Assembly: GCF_013155465.1 (NCBI RefSeq)
Contig: NZ_JABJVX010000011.1
Location: 36,052 to 100,051, forward strand
Length of the DNA stretch: 64,000 bases
Reading direction: 5' to 3'
From: Alterinioella nitratireducens
GTDB lineage: Bacteria > Pseudomonadota > Alphaproteobacteria > Rhodobacterales > Rhodobacteraceae
A program made the translations under genes and the position numbers. The notes under the pieces were generated by a model, which saw only the letters and a list, made by a program, of their open reading frames with translations, had not been told where the DNA came from and made no database searches. How positions within the stretch are numbered: position 1 is the stretch's first letter; each line of letters begins with the position of its first letter. Positions 7,760-16,079 of the stretch are shown here, in pieces.

Positions 7760-8188
7760 ATGCTGACGATCGGGACGCTGGCCAAGAAGACCGGAACGAA
7801 AGTGCAGACCATCCGGTATTATGAGCAGATCGGCCTCATGCCAGAGCCCGACCGGACCGAGGGCGGCCAGCGCCGTTATGGCGATGCCGAGCTGGATCGC
7901 CTGTCCTTCGTCCGGCACGCGCGGCAACTGGGGTTCTCGCTGGAGGCGATCCGCGAACTGCTCGATCTCGGCGATCATCCGGGAAAATCCTGCGCCGAAG
8001 CGGATGCGATCGCGCGTCGGCAGCTCAAGCAGGTCGAGCAACGATTGGCGCGGCTCAAGGCGCTGCGCACGGAATTGAAGCGGATGGTGCAGGAGTGCAG
8101 CGGCGGGCAGACGGCCGATTGCCGTGTGCTCGAGGTGCTGCGCGATCATTCCGAATGCCTGACCGACCATGAAGAGATCGGCGCCTGA
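7760..8188 (+). CDS. MerR-family heavy-metal regulator (ZntR/CadR-like)
   Basis: A 142-residue MerR-family activator. Residues 1-70 are the winged helix-turn-helix (IGTLAKKTGTKVQTIRYYEQ); a long dimer helix follows; the metal site is made of Cys78, Cys113, Cys121, His130 and Cys133. This pattern is close to E. coli ZntR (Cys79, Cys114, Cys115, His119, Cys124), so divalent Zn, Cd or Pb is the expected signal rather than Cu(I). It has its own dyad upstream (7724-7742) and is followed by two CDF transporters on the same strand, the second of which has a matching promoter. The regulator class is certain; the exact metal is inferred. Confidence 0.85.
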   Translation: MLTIGTLAKKTGTKVQTIRYYEQIGLMPEPDRTEGGQRRYGDAELDRLSFVRHARQLGFSLEAIRELLDLGDHPGKSCAEADAIARRQLKQVEQRLARLKALRTELKRMVQECSGGQTADCRVLEVLRDHSECLTDHEEIGA

Positions 8189-8269
8189 GCCATTCTGAGG
8201 GCCTTTGAGGAACCCAAGTAGGCCGGTATTGGTTTCTCTTCGGCTATTCATCAGATTTGGTCACCGGGC

Positions 8270-8890
8270 ATGGCAGAGCAGAAGAACGCATCGGAAAGAC
8301 GTACACTCTGGATCGTTCTGGGTCTCAACATCGGGCTGGCAATCGCTTTCTTCGCCTCGGGTGCCTTCGGCGATTCAAGCGCGCTTATCGCCAATGGGCT
8401 CGACAATCTGTCTGACAGTTTCGTCTACGCGATCAGCCTCTTCGCGCTGTCCCGCTCCGCCAAGTGGAAGCGAGGCGCGGCAAATGTTTCGGGCGGCCTG
8501 CTGATCCTCTTCGCCCTCGGCATTCTTTACGATGCCTGGCGCCGCTATGTCGGCGGGTCGGATCCCCTTGGCACGATGATGATCGCGATGGCCCTTGTGG
8601 CAGCGGTCATCAATACGGTCTGCGTCTGGCTGTTGGCGCGGCTTCGCGATCCGGATGTGAACATCCGCGCCGCAAGCACGTTCAGCTGGAACGACTTCGC
8701 CGCCAATCTGGGTATCGTCGTCGCGGGGGGGCTCGTGGCCTGGCTCGGGACGAACTGGCCGGACCTTGTGGTGGGCGTGATCGTCGCTGGCATAGCGGCC
8801 TGGGGGGGCGTCGAAATCCTGAAAGACGCGCATGGTGAGCACCACAAGGCGGTGCACGATGACGAACAGTCAGGTGAAGACAGCGCCTGA
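8270..8890 (+). CDS. Short cation diffusion facilitator-like transporter
   Basis: A 206-residue, six-helix protein of the CDF superfamily. It lacks most of the cytoplasmic C-terminal domain found in CzcD/ZitB proteins and ends in a short His/Asp-rich tail (HGEHHKAVHDDEQ). In helix 2 the metal site reads LDNLSDS and in helix 5 SWNDFAAN, so the His residues of the usual HxxxD pairs are replaced; the neighbouring CDF at 9001-9966 has both. This could alter metal choice or indicate a degenerate partner. It lies 81 bases after the MerR-type gene and may share its transcript. Confidence 0.75.
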   Translation: MAEQKNASERRTLWIVLGLNIGLAIAFFASGAFGDSSALIANGLDNLSDSFVYAISLFALSRSAKWKRGAANVSGGLLILFALGILYDAWRRYVGGSDPLGTMMIAMALVAAVINTVCVWLLARLRDPDVNIRAASTFSWNDFAANLGIVVAGGLVAWLGTNWPDLVVGVIVAGIAAWGGVEILKDAHGEHHKAVHDDEQSGEDSA

Positions 8891-8900
8891 AAATCGAGGC

Positions 8901-8931
8901 TTGAAGCTATAGTCGCTATAGAGACTACATT
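8901..8931 (+). promoter_or_regulatory. MerR-family promoter before the full-length CDF gene
   Basis: TTGAAG (8901-8906) and TACATT (8926-8931) are separated by exactly 19 bases that contain the dyad CTATAG-TCG-CTATAG. This is a textbook MerR-activated promoter, and the likely activator is encoded at 7760-8188. It lies 70 bases before the GTG start of the transporter at 9001. Confidence 0.75.
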
Positions 8932-9000
8932 CCCTCGTGAACGATCCGCCGGAGAGTTGTGCCGCGGGTTGATCCGACTTGAGTCACGAGGAGACAAGCC

Positions 9001-9966
9001 GTGCCGCATGATCACGGTCACGCCCATATCGACCCCGAATCCGGCGACCGCCGCGTTTCCATCGCCATCTGGGCCAACAGCCTTCTGACGGTTGCGCAGG
9101 TCATCGGCGGCATCCTGTCCGGCAGCCTCGCGTTGATCGCGGATGCGCTGCACAATTTCTCGGACATGGCATCGCTGGTAATCGCCTTTGCCGCCCGGAA
9201 AATCTCGCGGCGGCCCGCGGATGAGCGCATGACCTTCGGCTACGGGCGGATCGAGATCGTCGCGGCGCTGGTCAACTACACCACGCTGATCCTGATCGGT
9301 TTCTACCTGATCTACGAAGGCGGCATGCGCATGATCGACCCGCCCGAGGTGGCGGGCTGGACGGTGGTGATCCTGGGCGGCATCGCGCTATTCATCGACA
9401 CGCTGACGGCGATGCTTACCTATTCGATGCAGAAAGGCAGCGTGAACATCCGCGCGCTGTTCCTGCACAACCTGTCGGACGCCCTGGCTTCCGTCGCGGT
9501 CATCATCGGCGGCTCGCTCATCCTCCTCTACGACATGCGGTGGGTCGATCCGGCGATCACCATCGGCATCGCTCTATACATCCTTTATCTCGCTTTCACC
9601 GAGATCGGCGGCCCGATCCGAACCCTGATGCTCGGCAGCCCGCCGGAGATCGACGGCGACGAGGTCGTCGAGGCGATGCGGGGTGTCGACGGTGTCGCAG
9701 ACGTTCATCACGTACATCTGTGGCAGATGCAGGAGCACGAACCGGCGCTGGATTGCCACGTCGTGCTGACGGCCGACGGCTGGGATCAGGCCGAGAAGAT
9801 CAAGGGCGCGATCAAGGACCGGCTGAAGGAGAAATTCAGTATCGGTCATTCCAGCCTGGAGTTTGAACATCAAGACCGTGCGCATGAAAAGGCCGACCTT
9901 TTCGGTCACGGCCAGCCGGAAGACGAGGACGAAACCCATGCTCGCCGAGACACTGGCGGATCGTGA
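9001..9966 (+). CDS. Cation diffusion facilitator (CzcD/ZitB-like)
   Basis: A 321-residue Zn/Cd/Co exporter of the CDF family starting at GTG. It has six helices with complete intramembrane metal sites, HNFSD in helix 2 and HNLSD in helix 5, a His-rich N-terminus (HDHGHAH) and the cytoplasmic dimer domain (VADVHHVHLWQMQEHEPAL). The tail after residue 290 is acidic and His-containing (HGQPEDEDETHARRD). In this family a divalent cation leaves the cytoplasm in exchange for protons. Transcription is probably induced through the MerR-type promoter at 8901-8931, placing it in the same regulon as the regulator gene 0.8 kb upstream. Confidence 0.9.
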   Translation: MPHDHGHAHIDPESGDRRVSIAIWANSLLTVAQVIGGILSGSLALIADALHNFSDMASLVIAFAARKISRRPADERMTFGYGRIEIVAALVNYTTLILIGFYLIYEGGMRMIDPPEVAGWTVVILGGIALFIDTLTAMLTYSMQKGSVNIRALFLHNLSDALASVAVIIGGSLILLYDMRWVDPAITIGIALYILYLAFTEIGGPIRTLMLGSPPEIDGDEVVEAMRGVDGVADVHHVHLWQMQEHEPALDCHVVLTADGWDQAEKIKGAIKDRLKEKFSIGHSSLEFEHQDRAHEKADLFGHGQPEDEDETHARRDTGGS

Positions 9967-10058
9967 CGACACGAATGCTGCGATCCTCCAGGACACGAAA
10001 TAGTTCTCGTGCCGTCCAGCATGCCCATCGACCTTTTGCCGCTGAGCATGGAAGACTG

Positions 10059-10706
10059 ATGAACATGCAAAGATACTTCGCCATTCATATGCCCGCTATC
10101 CACTTCGTGCGAAACACCTTCGTGTTCAGCCTGCTCGCCCTGGTGCCGCCGCTCCTGGCCTTTGTCGCGCTGACACCGGGGTTCGGTGCCATGTTGGCGG
10201 GCGGCGGACCTCCGCTTGAAAGGTTCATGCGGCAGGTCATTACCAACGGTCTGCCGGTTGTCTTTGCCGTAAACTACGTGAGTTTCTTCCTGTATGCGTG
10301 GATCGTCTCGAAGCCGGACCAGCGCTACGGGATCACGCTTGTGCTCCTCGTGGATATGCCGGTCCGCGTTGTCGGCTTCATCGCGTTGCATGCCGTGATC
10401 TATGTCCTGTCGGCCGACTGGTTCGGATCCTTTGGAGGAAGCCGCGCGACCGCGCTTCGGGTGGTGGCGCCGACTTTGGCGCGTTCGGTCCTTTTCGAGA
10501 ACATCTCCGGCGTCTATCTCTATGCCACGCTGGTGAGCGCGCTGCCGCTCTATGTCACCGCGATCGAGAGTTCAGACAGGCTCGGCGGGTTGGCGCGGAG
10601 AGTTGCCGGCCGGTCGGGATATGTGCTTGCCGCGGTGCTGATGTTCGGGCTTTCCGTCCTGGCGCTGACCGCATTGGCCGCCTTGATCCGCGCGCTCCAG
10701 GCATGA
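10059..10706 (+). CDS. Uncharacterised integral membrane protein
   Basis: A 215-residue membrane protein with about five to six hydrophobic segments and no motif that I recognise. The ATG at 10059 is preferred over the more upstream in-frame codons because these give an Arg-rich, non-hydrophobic leader; a GGAAG lies six bases before it. Notable parts are RNTFVFSLLALVPPLLAF near the start and a Gly-rich loop in the middle. It follows the CDF gene by 92 bases on the same strand, so a role in metal export is possible by context only. Confidence 0.6.
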   Translation: MNMQRYFAIHMPAIHFVRNTFVFSLLALVPPLLAFVALTPGFGAMLAGGGPPLERFMRQVITNGLPVVFAVNYVSFFLYAWIVSKPDQRYGITLVLLVDMPVRVVGFIALHAVIYVLSADWFGSFGGSRATALRVVAPTLARSVLFENISGVYLYATLVSALPLYVTAIESSDRLGGLARRVAGRSGYVLAAVLMFGLSVLALTALAALIRALQA

Positions 10707-10782
10707 ATCGGAGCCCTGTCATTGCCGGGACGATGTCCTTTCCGGTCCGGCCTCTGCCAGTCTGCCGTCGCGCCGGAAAATA

Positions 10783-12111
10783 TCAGTGGTCATGTGCGGC
10801 CTGGCCGGGCGCCAGCCACCGCGACAGGTAGATCCGTTCGAATATGAAGACAGTGGCGATGCCGCCAACGGCATAGAGCACGATGAGCGGATCGCTCTGA
10901 AGTTTCATCGCCGTGAACGCCACCAGCACCACGGCATCGAACGCCAATGCCGCAAGCAGCACCGCGCCGGAGGCACCGATTTCCTCTCGCCGGTAGCGGA
11001 ACACGCCCCAGTGCACGGCCATGTCCATGACCAGGTAGAAAAAGGCGCCGAGCGAGGCGATCCGGCCGAGGTCGAAGAACACTGCCAGCAGGGACGCGAT
11101 GACAACGGTGTAGACCAGCGTATGCCGCTGGATCGGGCCGGACATTCCGAAATGCCGATGCGGGATCATCTTCATATCCGTCAACATCGCCAGCATCCGC
11201 GACACGGCGAACACGCTGGCCAGCACGCCGGAGGCCGTTGCCACCGCCGCCAGGATCACGGTCAGAAAGAAGCCGGTTTGACCCAGGGCGGGTTCGGCGG
11301 CCTCGGCCAGCGAATAATCCCGTGCCGCGACGATCTCGTCGATGGTCAGGCTCGAGCCGACACCGAAGGCAACAAGCAGATAGACTGCCACGCAGATGGC
11401 GATCGAAAACATGATCGCCCGGCCCACGTTGCGGTGCGGTTCGGTGATTTCGGCCCCGCTATTGGTAATGGTGGTGAAGCCCTTGAAGGCCAGGATCGCG
11501 AATGCCACGGAAGCAATGAAGCCGGTCACGCTGTAATCCTGCGCGGTCTCGGACGCGGCCGAGAACTGGAAGCCGCTGGACCATATCGCGGCGATTCCGA
11601 ACAATCCGATGCCGCCGATCTTGATCGCCGCCATGATCAGCGAGAACAGCCCGACCGACCGGTTGCCGGCGATGTTCACGAGGAAGGCGAAGACAATGAC
11701 GCCCACGGCGAGGGTCGGCACCAGCGGCCCGCCCTCGATGTCGAAGGCGCGCAGGACGTAGGTTGCGAATGTCCGCGCCACCAGGCTTTCGGCAATCACC
11801 ATGCTCAGAGCCATCAGCAGGGCGGCGGCCGCCGCGACCGCGCCGGGGCCATAGCATTTTTGCAGGATCATCGCGATCCCGCCCGAGGAGGGCCATTTGT
11901 TCGACATCCGGATGTAGCTGTAGGCGCTGAAGCCGGTCACCATTGCGCCCGCGATGAAGGCAAGCGGAAAGAGCGGTCCGGCAAGCTGGGCGACCTGCCC
12001 GGTCAGCGCGAAGATGCCCGCGCCGATCATCACGCCCGTTCCCATGGCGACAGCACCGCCCAGGGTGATCGAGCCTTCGCGGTAGGTGTCGTTTCTATCC
12101 TTGTCCTGCAT
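10783..12111 (-). CDS. APC-family amino acid permease
   Basis: A 442-residue, twelve-helix transporter of the amino acid-polyamine-organocation family. The first helix carries GTGVMIGAGIFALTG, the substrate-site segment of APC proteins, and a Glu/Thr loop ITEPHRNVGRAI follows the middle helices. The start is an ATG that overlaps the end of the ABC1 kinase gene by 17 bases; an open frame continues upstream but there it only mirrors the kinase gene. It is the last gene of the copper operon that begins at copA1. In that context it may bring in an amino acid, for example one used for thiol or metal ligand supply; the substrate cannot be told. Confidence 0.85.
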   Translation of the reverse strand: MQDKDRNDTYREGSITLGGAVAMGTGVMIGAGIFALTGQVAQLAGPLFPLAFIAGAMVTGFSAYSYIRMSNKWPSSGGIAMILQKCYGPGAVAAAAALLMALSMVIAESLVARTFATYVLRAFDIEGGPLVPTLAVGVIVFAFLVNIAGNRSVGLFSLIMAAIKIGGIGLFGIAAIWSSGFQFSAASETAQDYSVTGFIASVAFAILAFKGFTTITNSGAEITEPHRNVGRAIMFSIAICVAVYLLVAFGVGSSLTIDEIVAARDYSLAEAAEPALGQTGFFLTVILAAVATASGVLASVFAVSRMLAMLTDMKMIPHRHFGMSGPIQRHTLVYTVVIASLLAVFFDLGRIASLGAFFYLVMDMAVHWGVFRYRREEIGASGAVLLAALAFDAVVLVAFTAMKLQSDPLIVLYAVGGIATVFIFERIYLSRWLAPGQAAHDH

Positions 12112-14164
12112 GCTCTGCTGCCTCTCCGATTTTGTCTTTGTCCAACACTGGCGCGGTATGCCACCTGAAATCACAATGATCATGCCCCCCGGCAATGGTC
12201 TTGGGACGCACCAGTTGCCCGCCCCATTTCTCGGCCACCGGGAAATCGAGTGCGCACCATGTTGCCGTGCACAGCGCCGACGCCTCATGGGCCGCAAAGA
12301 ACGCGGCCACCGGGCATTTCGTGCAGTCGAAGGCGACGACATTGCCACCCGCCTCGACGTCGCGCCAGCCATAGGCCGGTGGTCCAAAGGGGAAATGGCG
12401 AAACAGGCCCGTCGCGATGCGCATTCGCTTGGCCGGATCGGAGGTGATGGCGCGGGCGATCTCGAACGGCGGATCGGCCATTCGATCGTAGATGTCCCAG
12501 CCGATCGCATGGATGACCTCGTGGCTCTGCGCCTCTGACCGCCCTCGCGCGACCAGCGTTCGGTGCAGCGCAAGCGTCAGCGCGGCAAGATGCGTTGTCA
12601 GGATTGCGCCGACATTCGGCGCCAGCGGAAGGTCGCGTTCAAGCCGATCGTACCCCGCCCAGGTGTCCGAAAGGATCGCGTCGGTCTCGTTGCCCAGATG
12701 GTGCCGGGCGACGTGACTGAAAAGCATCGTCAGCGCGGCGCGGCCAATTCCCTCGCCGGATGGGATGACGGCCTCGAGGAGTCCGCGCCCCATTTTCTGG
12801 GTTGCGGTAGCGTCCCAGGTCTCGTCAATCGCCTCGGCGGGCGGCAGGGCACCGGTGAGCAGAAGCTCGGGAAGCACCTGCGAGAGGCGCCCCAACGGGT
12901 CGCTGGCCGCCAGTCGCGCGGCAACCTCGCGCGCGATGAACGGGCGCGACAAATCGTCGAACCGTGCGTCGGGTGCCAGCACGAACAGCAGCGCCTCCGC
13001 GGTGGTCAGCGCCTTGGCATGGAGCATCAGGGAGGCAGGGAATACGAAACCGGCGCGGTAGCCCGCGCGCATCATCGCAAGATAGGTTCGCGCAAGACTG
13101 GCCTCGCGCGAGGGGGCTGCGTAGAATTTCGCCGCAAGCCCCTCGAATCTTTGCCGGAACAGCGCGTGATCGGCACCCGGAAGGGCCTCGGTCTGCGCGC
13201 TGAAATGGTGATAGGCGCGCCGGGTCTGTCGCTGTGCCACGGCCATCCAGTACAGCACGAAGCGGTCGCGCTGCGCCGCGCTCAACTCGCCATACATGCC
13301 GAAATCGAGCAGGGTCACAGTGCCGTCGGCATGAAAGACGATATTGCCGGGATGCAGGTCGGCGTGAAACAGCCCGTCCGACACGAACATCTTCAGCAGC
13401 ATCGACACAAGCGCCTCGACCAGTGCGGACCGGGTTTGTTCGGGAAGGGCGGCGGAGACTTCGGACAGGCGCAGGCCCTGGACCCAGTCCATGGTCAGCA
13501 CGCGGGCTGTCACATGGTCGCGATAGGGTCTTGGAATTCGGATGCGGTCCTGCCCGGCGAGATTCCCGCGAAACCGGTCCATGACAGCCGCCTCGGCGCG
13601 AAAATCGAGCTCGGCCAGCGAGTAGCGCCGAAACTCCGAGAGGAACGCCGGCAAATTCGTGCGCCGAAGGCGGCGCGGCAGCACCATCCGCGCGATCCTC
13701 AGCCCAAGGTCGAGCGCGTCGAGATCGCGGTGGAACAGCGGCTCCAGCCCCGGTCGCTGCACCTTGACCGCGACCGCCGTGCCATCCGCCAGGCTTGCCT
13801 TGTGCACCTGGGCCAGGGACGCGGCGGCGACGGGTTCGGCCTCGAAGCTGGCAAAGGCGGTTTCCAGCGGCGTTGCCAGCTCATCCTCGACGATGCGCCG
13901 CACCGTGGCGAAATCCACTTGGGGCGCATGCTCCTGCAATTCCGCAAGCCGCGCGACATAGCTTTCGGGGAGAATATCGGGGCGGGTGCTGAGGATCTGG
14001 CCAAGCTTGACGAAAACCGGCCCCAGGGCGAGAAGGTTTTGCGCGAACCGATCCGGTGCACCAGTGTCGCCGCTGGCCGGATCATATCGCCGGAGCGTCC
14101 AGACGTCTTTCGCCAGGACGGTGGCAATCCGGGCCAACCGCAGGAGGTTCCTGGTGCGGTTCAC
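12095..14164 (-). CDS. ABC1/UbiB-family kinase-like protein fused to an L-2-amino-thiazoline-4-carboxylate hydrolase-like domain
   Basis: A 689-residue two-part protein starting at GTG with GGAGG eight bases upstream. The N-terminal part is an ABC1/UbiB atypical kinase: the KxGQ motif in VFVKLGQILSTRPDILP, the Ala-rich loop AAASLAQVH, the Lys in VAVKVQRPG, and catalytic HADLHPGN and LLDFGMYG. From about residue 450 an alpha-helical region leads to a C-terminal domain with FDCTKCPVA, LCTATWCALDFPVA and TIAGGHDHCDFRW, the Cys/His pattern of amino-thiazoline carboxylate hydrolase-like proteins. That enzyme opens a ring to give a cysteine derivative. UbiB proteins support quinone synthesis or lipid handling. 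I have not met this fusion in a copper operon; the joint function is unknown. Confidence 0.75.
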   Translation of the reverse strand: MNRTRNLLRLARIATVLAKDVWTLRRYDPASGDTGAPDRFAQNLLALGPVFVKLGQILSTRPDILPESYVARLAELQEHAPQVDFATVRRIVEDELATPLETAFASFEAEPVAAASLAQVHKASLADGTAVAVKVQRPGLEPLFHRDLDALDLGLRIARMVLPRRLRRTNLPAFLSEFRRYSLAELDFRAEAAVMDRFRGNLAGQDRIRIPRPYRDHVTARVLTMDWVQGLRLSEVSAALPEQTRSALVEALVSMLLKMFVSDGLFHADLHPGNIVFHADGTVTLLDFGMYGELSAAQRDRFVLYWMAVAQRQTRRAYHHFSAQTEALPGADHALFRQRFEGLAAKFYAAPSREASLARTYLAMMRAGYRAGFVFPASLMLHAKALTTAEALLFVLAPDARFDDLSRPFIAREVAARLAASDPLGRLSQVLPELLLTGALPPAEAIDETWDATATQKMGRGLLEAVIPSGEGIGRAALTMLFSHVARHHLGNETDAILSDTWAGYDRLERDLPLAPNVGAILTTHLAALTLALHRTLVARGRSEAQSHEVIHAIGWDIYDRMADPPFEIARAITSDPAKRMRIATGLFRHFPFGPPAYGWRDVEAGGNVVAFDCTKCPVAAFFAAHEASALCTATWCALDFPVAEKWGGQLVRPKTIAGGHDHCDFRWHTAPVLDKDKIGEAAEHAGQG

Positions 14165-15261
14165 GGGTTTCCTCCAATGCGCCCGGTCGACCAGGTCTCG
14201 ACGGCCATGCCCGGCAGGAGGAGGCACAGATCGTTCAGCGCCCCGGCGAATGTCAGGTGATCGACGATGGTTGACAGGCCGGGCATCTGCCTGTCCGCCG
14301 CCGACAATGCGCGGATCGTGGCGAGGATCATCGCCGCCGTCACTTCGGCCTGATCCCCGGCAGAAACATGGCGCGAGGCAATGACGCTGCCGTCAGAATC
14401 CCGCACCTCGACGGCGATCCGGGTGCGCGCCTGGCCCAGTTCCGGCAGCCGCCCCAAGGCCCGCGTCACGCCGCGTTTGCGCCGCGACAGCACAGGGCCG
14501 AGACCGAGCCGCAAGAGCAGGCCGACAGCGCGCGTCACCAAAGGCGGATCAATCGCCAGGAATGTACGGACAAGGGCCGGCGGGCCGCTGCCCGAACCAT
14601 CCGCGACACCATCCACCGCAAAGCCGATCCCAAGCGCGGGTCGCGCCCGACTGTTCCGCCCGAAAGCAAACAGCCGTCGGAGGGCACCAGGCGCGACCAG
14701 GGTGCTTGCGGAATCGGACAGCCGATATGGGCGGCCGAGGGCGCCGATCGACCATTCCGTCGCGGCCTGTCCATAATGGCGCCCCATGCCAAGTTCCAAT
14801 CCGATATCGACCCTGTCTGCCTCAGTATCGCGCAGGAGTTCGGCTGCCATCAAGGTGCTGAGGCCGGGCGCGGTCCCGACGCACAGAACCGCGGTGCCCG
14901 GACCGCCGCCCTCCGGCACGTCCCGTCGCAGCGCCGTCAGGTAATCCGGTGACGCCGAGGTCTCGAGGAAACGTCCGCCGTTGCGGACAATTTCGGCCGC
15001 GACCGATGGGGGGGTTGCTTCGGTCAGGTTTACCACCGTCGCGCCAGGCGGCAGTTTTCCGGCGGCGTCCCTCCCGGCAATATCAAGCCGCAGCGCCTCG
15101 ACCCGATCGCCCGCCCCGGCACCAGTGCGCGATACCAGCACTATTCGGGCTGCCGTATGATCGACGAGCAGCCGGACCAGCCGCCCGCCGACATCGCCCG
15201 TGCCTCCGATCAGCACGACGGTTCCCTGCACCGTCGGCGGGTCGGGGCGTCTTGCCATCAT
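14161..15261 (-). CDS. Saccharopine dehydrogenase-like NAD(P)-binding protein
   Basis: A 366-residue protein with an N-terminal Rossmann fold (VVLIGGTGDVGGRLVRLL) and a saccharopine dehydrogenase/reductase-like core. The start is the ATG overlapping the stop of the cytochrome gene by four bases, and its own stop overlaps the GTG of the next gene in the same way, so the three are translationally coupled. The Rossmann segment is followed by VVNLTEATPPSV and VGTAPGLSTLMAAELL as in this family. Enzymes of the family reduce or cleave amino-acid adducts, and some act on lipids. The substrate is unknown; linkage to an ABC1 kinase/hydrolase fusion and an APC permease suggests an amino-acid-derived compound. 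Confidence 0.7.
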   Translation of the reverse strand: MMARRPDPPTVQGTVVLIGGTGDVGGRLVRLLVDHTAARIVLVSRTGAGAGDRVEALRLDIAGRDAAGKLPPGATVVNLTEATPPSVAAEIVRNGGRFLETSASPDYLTALRRDVPEGGGPGTAVLCVGTAPGLSTLMAAELLRDTEADRVDIGLELGMGRHYGQAATEWSIGALGRPYRLSDSASTLVAPGALRRLFAFGRNSRARPALGIGFAVDGVADGSGSGPPALVRTFLAIDPPLVTRAVGLLLRLGLGPVLSRRKRGVTRALGRLPELGQARTRIAVEVRDSDGSVIASRHVSAGDQAEVTAAMILATIRALSAADRQMPGLSTIVDHLTFAGALNDLCLLLPGMAVETWSTGRIGGNP

Positions 15262-15755
15262 TCGATCCCGTTGGCGCGCTGCATTTCGCGGATGTAGCTG
15301 ACGATCAGCCCAACGGTTTCTTCCGTGACCCCTTCCACGGCGGGCATATCGCCGTAATTCCAGTGATGCGACTGCACGCCTGCCGTCGCTGCCCGCAGGA
15401 ACGCCCCATCCGGGTGATGACCCGGCTCGTAGATGGGATGGATCAGCGGCGGACCATTGCCGGTTCCGCCAGCGCCGTTTTGACCATGACACGCAGCGCA
15501 GCTTTGCTCGAACGCGATCTGGCCAAAATAGGAAGGTGCGCGCAGGGTTTCGGGCACGATGACCGAATCGGGACTGGGCGCGGGTGCCCCGGCGGCGGCG
15601 CCATGCATCTCGGTGTTCACTCTTGGCCGGTCGGCGTCGACTTCATCGGACTGGGCGAACAGGCCCGTTGCCAATCCGAATGCAAGCAGCGAGGCAATCG
15701 CCACCGTTTTCCGGGTCGCTGTCGCGGGGGGTCCGATCTTCTTGGGTCTTGTCAT
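15258..15755 (-). CDS. Class I mono-heme cytochrome c (copper-operon type)
   Basis: A 165-residue cytochrome with an N-terminal membrane anchor or signal and one heme motif, CAACH, in SCAACHGQNGAGG. The downstream part PPLIHPIYEPGHHPDGAF and the final helix IVSYIREMQRANGI are strikingly similar to the cytochrome at 40159-40617. A Met-Pro in GDMPAV is the likely axial Met ligand. Its start overlaps the stop of a methyltransferase remnant by four bases. Periplasmic electron transfer linked to copper oxidation or cytochrome oxidase is the probable role. Confidence 0.85.
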   Translation of the reverse strand: MTRPKKIGPPATATRKTVAIASLLAFGLATGLFAQSDEVDADRPRVNTEMHGAAAGAPAPSPDSVIVPETLRAPSYFGQIAFEQSCAACHGQNGAGGTGNGPPLIHPIYEPGHHPDGAFLRAATAGVQSHHWNYGDMPAVEGVTEETVGLIVSYIREMQRANGIE

Positions 15756-15973
15756 ATTCCTGTCCGTTTCTTGCTTGTACTCACCAGGCCCGCCCGCCGG
15801 TGCGGAGTGAACGCGGGAACAGTTGCGGCGTGGTGCTTACAGGGTTCCTCGGCGAGGGCGAGACGTGCATACATCCAGACCAGCACCGGGAAGATTGCAA
15901 GTGTCAACAGTGTCGCCCATTGCATCAGAACACCCGCCATCATCAACACAAAGCCCACATATCGCCGGTGGCG
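15752..15973 (-). pseudogene. Remnant of an isoprenylcysteine carboxyl methyltransferase-family membrane protein
   Basis: About 74 codons match the C-terminal region of ICMT-family methyltransferases: RHRRYVGFVLMMAGVLMQW, then LLTLAIFPVLVWMYARLAL. After that the conserved middle of the C-terminus is missing, and the frame passes directly to a VPAF-like end (TVPAFTPHRR). The N-terminal helices are also absent, since the frame runs without similarity into the next gene. It retains four-base coupling to the cytochrome gene. It is probably a broken gene kept for its place in the operon. Confidence 0.55.
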
Positions 15974-16079
15974 AAGGCGGGCATGGGGGGCAGCGGCGCG
16001 GGCACGATGCTCCGGTCCGATATGGCCGCGTCATCGGGGTTTGTGGGGGCAACGCCGGAACCGGGGCCTGGTCTTTCCT

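Noticed and set aside
10786..12168. Long open frame on the plus strand opposite the APC permease
   Set aside because: It mirrors the codons of the permease in high-GC DNA, is His/Gln/Arg-rich, and has no domain or ribosome-binding site.
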